DNA of 64,000 nucleotides from Verrucomicrobiales bacterium (GTDB taxonomy: Bacteria > Verrucomicrobiota > Verrucomicrobiia > Verrucomicrobiales > SLCJ01). The translations under genes were made by a program, and so were the position numbers. The notes beneath the pieces are model-generated. The model was not told the origin of the DNA. It did not search any database and saw nothing but the letters and a program-made list of their open reading frames with translations. Each line of letters begins with the position of its first letter. Positions within the stretch are counted from its first letter, which is position 1. The stretch spans positions 1 through 64,000 of the forward strand of contig JAGXGH010000048.1 in the NCBI GenBank assembly GCA_024636835.1. The letters are read 5' to 3'. Of the stretch, positions 63,346 to 64,000 are shown piece by piece.

Positions 63346-64000
63346 CTACTGGCGTCGTAGGTCGAGGGTGATAGGCGCTTCGGATGAGCGCTCGAGTTTG
63401 CGCATGGTGAATGGCCCTGGAGTGTGACCAAAGGATTGGAAACGCTCGGCTCTTCGAGTCTCTGCTTCGAGGGCGTTGACGGGGAAGTTCTCGTGCGAGC
63501 GTCCGCCGGGATGGCTGACGTTGTAGGTGCATCCACCGATGGCACGGGCGTTTTGACGGTCGACGAGGTCGAAGATCATCGGGGCGTGTACAGGAATGGT
63601 TGGGTGCAGGCAACTCGGTGGTTGCCATGCCCGGTAACGAACACCTGCCACGAATTCTCCCGGACGCCCGGTGGGGGTGAGAGGGAGCTCGACCTTGTTC
63701 ACGCTGATGGCTCGTGCGTGTTCGTTGAGCCCGGTGACATATACTTGCAAACGCTCGAGTGATGAGTCGACGTAGCGCGCTGTCCCGCCGCCGCCAGCTT
63801 CTTCACCGAGGACGAGCCATGGCTCGATTGCTTGTCGGAGTTCGATGGTAACGCCGTCGAAGGTCGCAACACCGATCACCGGGAAGCGGAACTCGAAGTG
63901 AGTGGTGAACCATTCCGACTGGAACGGATGGCCAGCGCTGTGGAGGACGTCGATCACTTCGTTGAAATCCTCTTTCACGAAATGCGGAAGCATAAAGCGG
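63346..64000 (-). CDS. DUF2126 protein, C-terminal part (partial)
   Basis: The frame is open to the right edge, so the start lies beyond the window. About 218 C-terminal residues are visible: MLPHFVKEDFNEVIDVLHSAGHPF, EWFTTHFEFRFPVIGVATFDGVTIELRQAIEPWLVLGEE, LQVYVTGLNEHARAISVNKVELPL, FVAGVRYRAWQPPSCLHPTIP and CTYNVSHPGGRSHENFPVNALEAETRRAERF. These match the end of the large transglutaminase-DUF2126 proteins (about 1,100 residues) that head such clusters. Function: proposed peptide ligase/transferase; unproven. It is presumably the first gene, or near the first gene, of this unit. Confidence 0.9.
   Translation of the reverse strand, partial: RFMLPHFVKEDFNEVIDVLHSAGHPFQSEWFTTHFEFRFPVIGVATFDGVTIELRQAIEPWLVLGEEAGGGGTARYVDSSLERLQVYVTGLNEHARAISVNKVELPLTPTGRPGEFVAGVRYRAWQPPSCLHPTIPVHAPMIFDLVDRQNARAIGGCTYNVSHPGGRSHENFPVNALEAETRRAERFQSFGHTPGPFTMRKLERSSEAPITLDLRRQ

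Overview
The window looks like a chromosomal segment of a Verrucomicrobiota bacterium (inference). The reasons are a TIGR03790-type secreted protein, a PEP-CTERM-like secreted protein remnant, an exosortase-EpsI-like fusion, many GTG/TTG starts with weak Shine-Dalgarno signals, and intergenic ATTCG-type repeats. Base composition is moderately GC-rich, with clear AT-rich islands inside the polysaccharide region.

Layout. (1) 1-6.9 kb, housekeeping and secreted proteins: the 3' end of gnd, two signal-peptide proteins, an MBL-fold hydrolase divergent from recN, a truncated secreted-protein remnant, and a SASA-type carbohydrate esterase. (2) 7.4-9.3 kb, the ribosomal genes rpmJ-rpsM-rpsK-rpsD, closed by a strong terminator and not followed by rpoA-rplQ. 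(3) 9.4-14.4 kb, two large PAS sensor proteins: one histidine-kinase-like protein without a visible phospho-acceptor histidine, then a complete hybrid kinase. (4) 14.4-51.7 kb, a very large exopolysaccharide locus: galE, a PL3-like pectate lyase, an initiating polyprenyl-phosphate sugar transferase, an outer-membrane barrel, a Wza-type export protein, a Wzc-type chain-length/tyrosine kinase, an ABC flippase, about fifteen glycosyltransferases, four left-handed beta-helix acyltransferases, two FkbM methyltransferases, a sulfotransferase and a Wzy-like polymerase. (5) 51.9-56.9 kb, a three-gene operon: a TPR membrane protein, an exosortase-like/EpsI fusion that seems to lack the catalytic Cys and His, and a second TPR membrane protein. 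(6) tRNA-Arg(UCU). (7) 57.1-64 kb, a minus-strand cluster of transglutaminase, circularly permuted ATP-grasp, alpha-E and DUF2126 proteins, thought to make or attach a peptide; it holds both a split and a fused ATP-grasp/alpha-E version.

How the genes fit together. GalE supplies UDP-galactose and the initiating transferase loads the first sugar on the lipid carrier. The glycosyltransferases extend it, and the acyl-, sulfo- and methyltransferases decorate it. The flippase and polymerase move and polymerise it, and Wzc, Wza and the barrel control length and export. The locus has been rearranged repeatedly. A duplicated acyltransferase-sulfotransferase pair has decayed reciprocally (24.98-25.81 and 28.89-29.91 kb). 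A glycosyltransferase tail is duplicated around an AT-rich FkbM gene (36.9-38.5 kb). An IS3 transposase with altered catalytic residues ends one glycosyltransferase gene. A 100-bp intergenic repeat occurs in both orientations. A 7-bp tandem repeat truncates an acyltransferase.

The strongest candidates for an undescribed system are the TPR / degenerate-exosortase-EpsI / TPR operon and the doubled ATP-grasp/alpha-E cluster. All family assignments come from reading motifs by eye; no database search was run.
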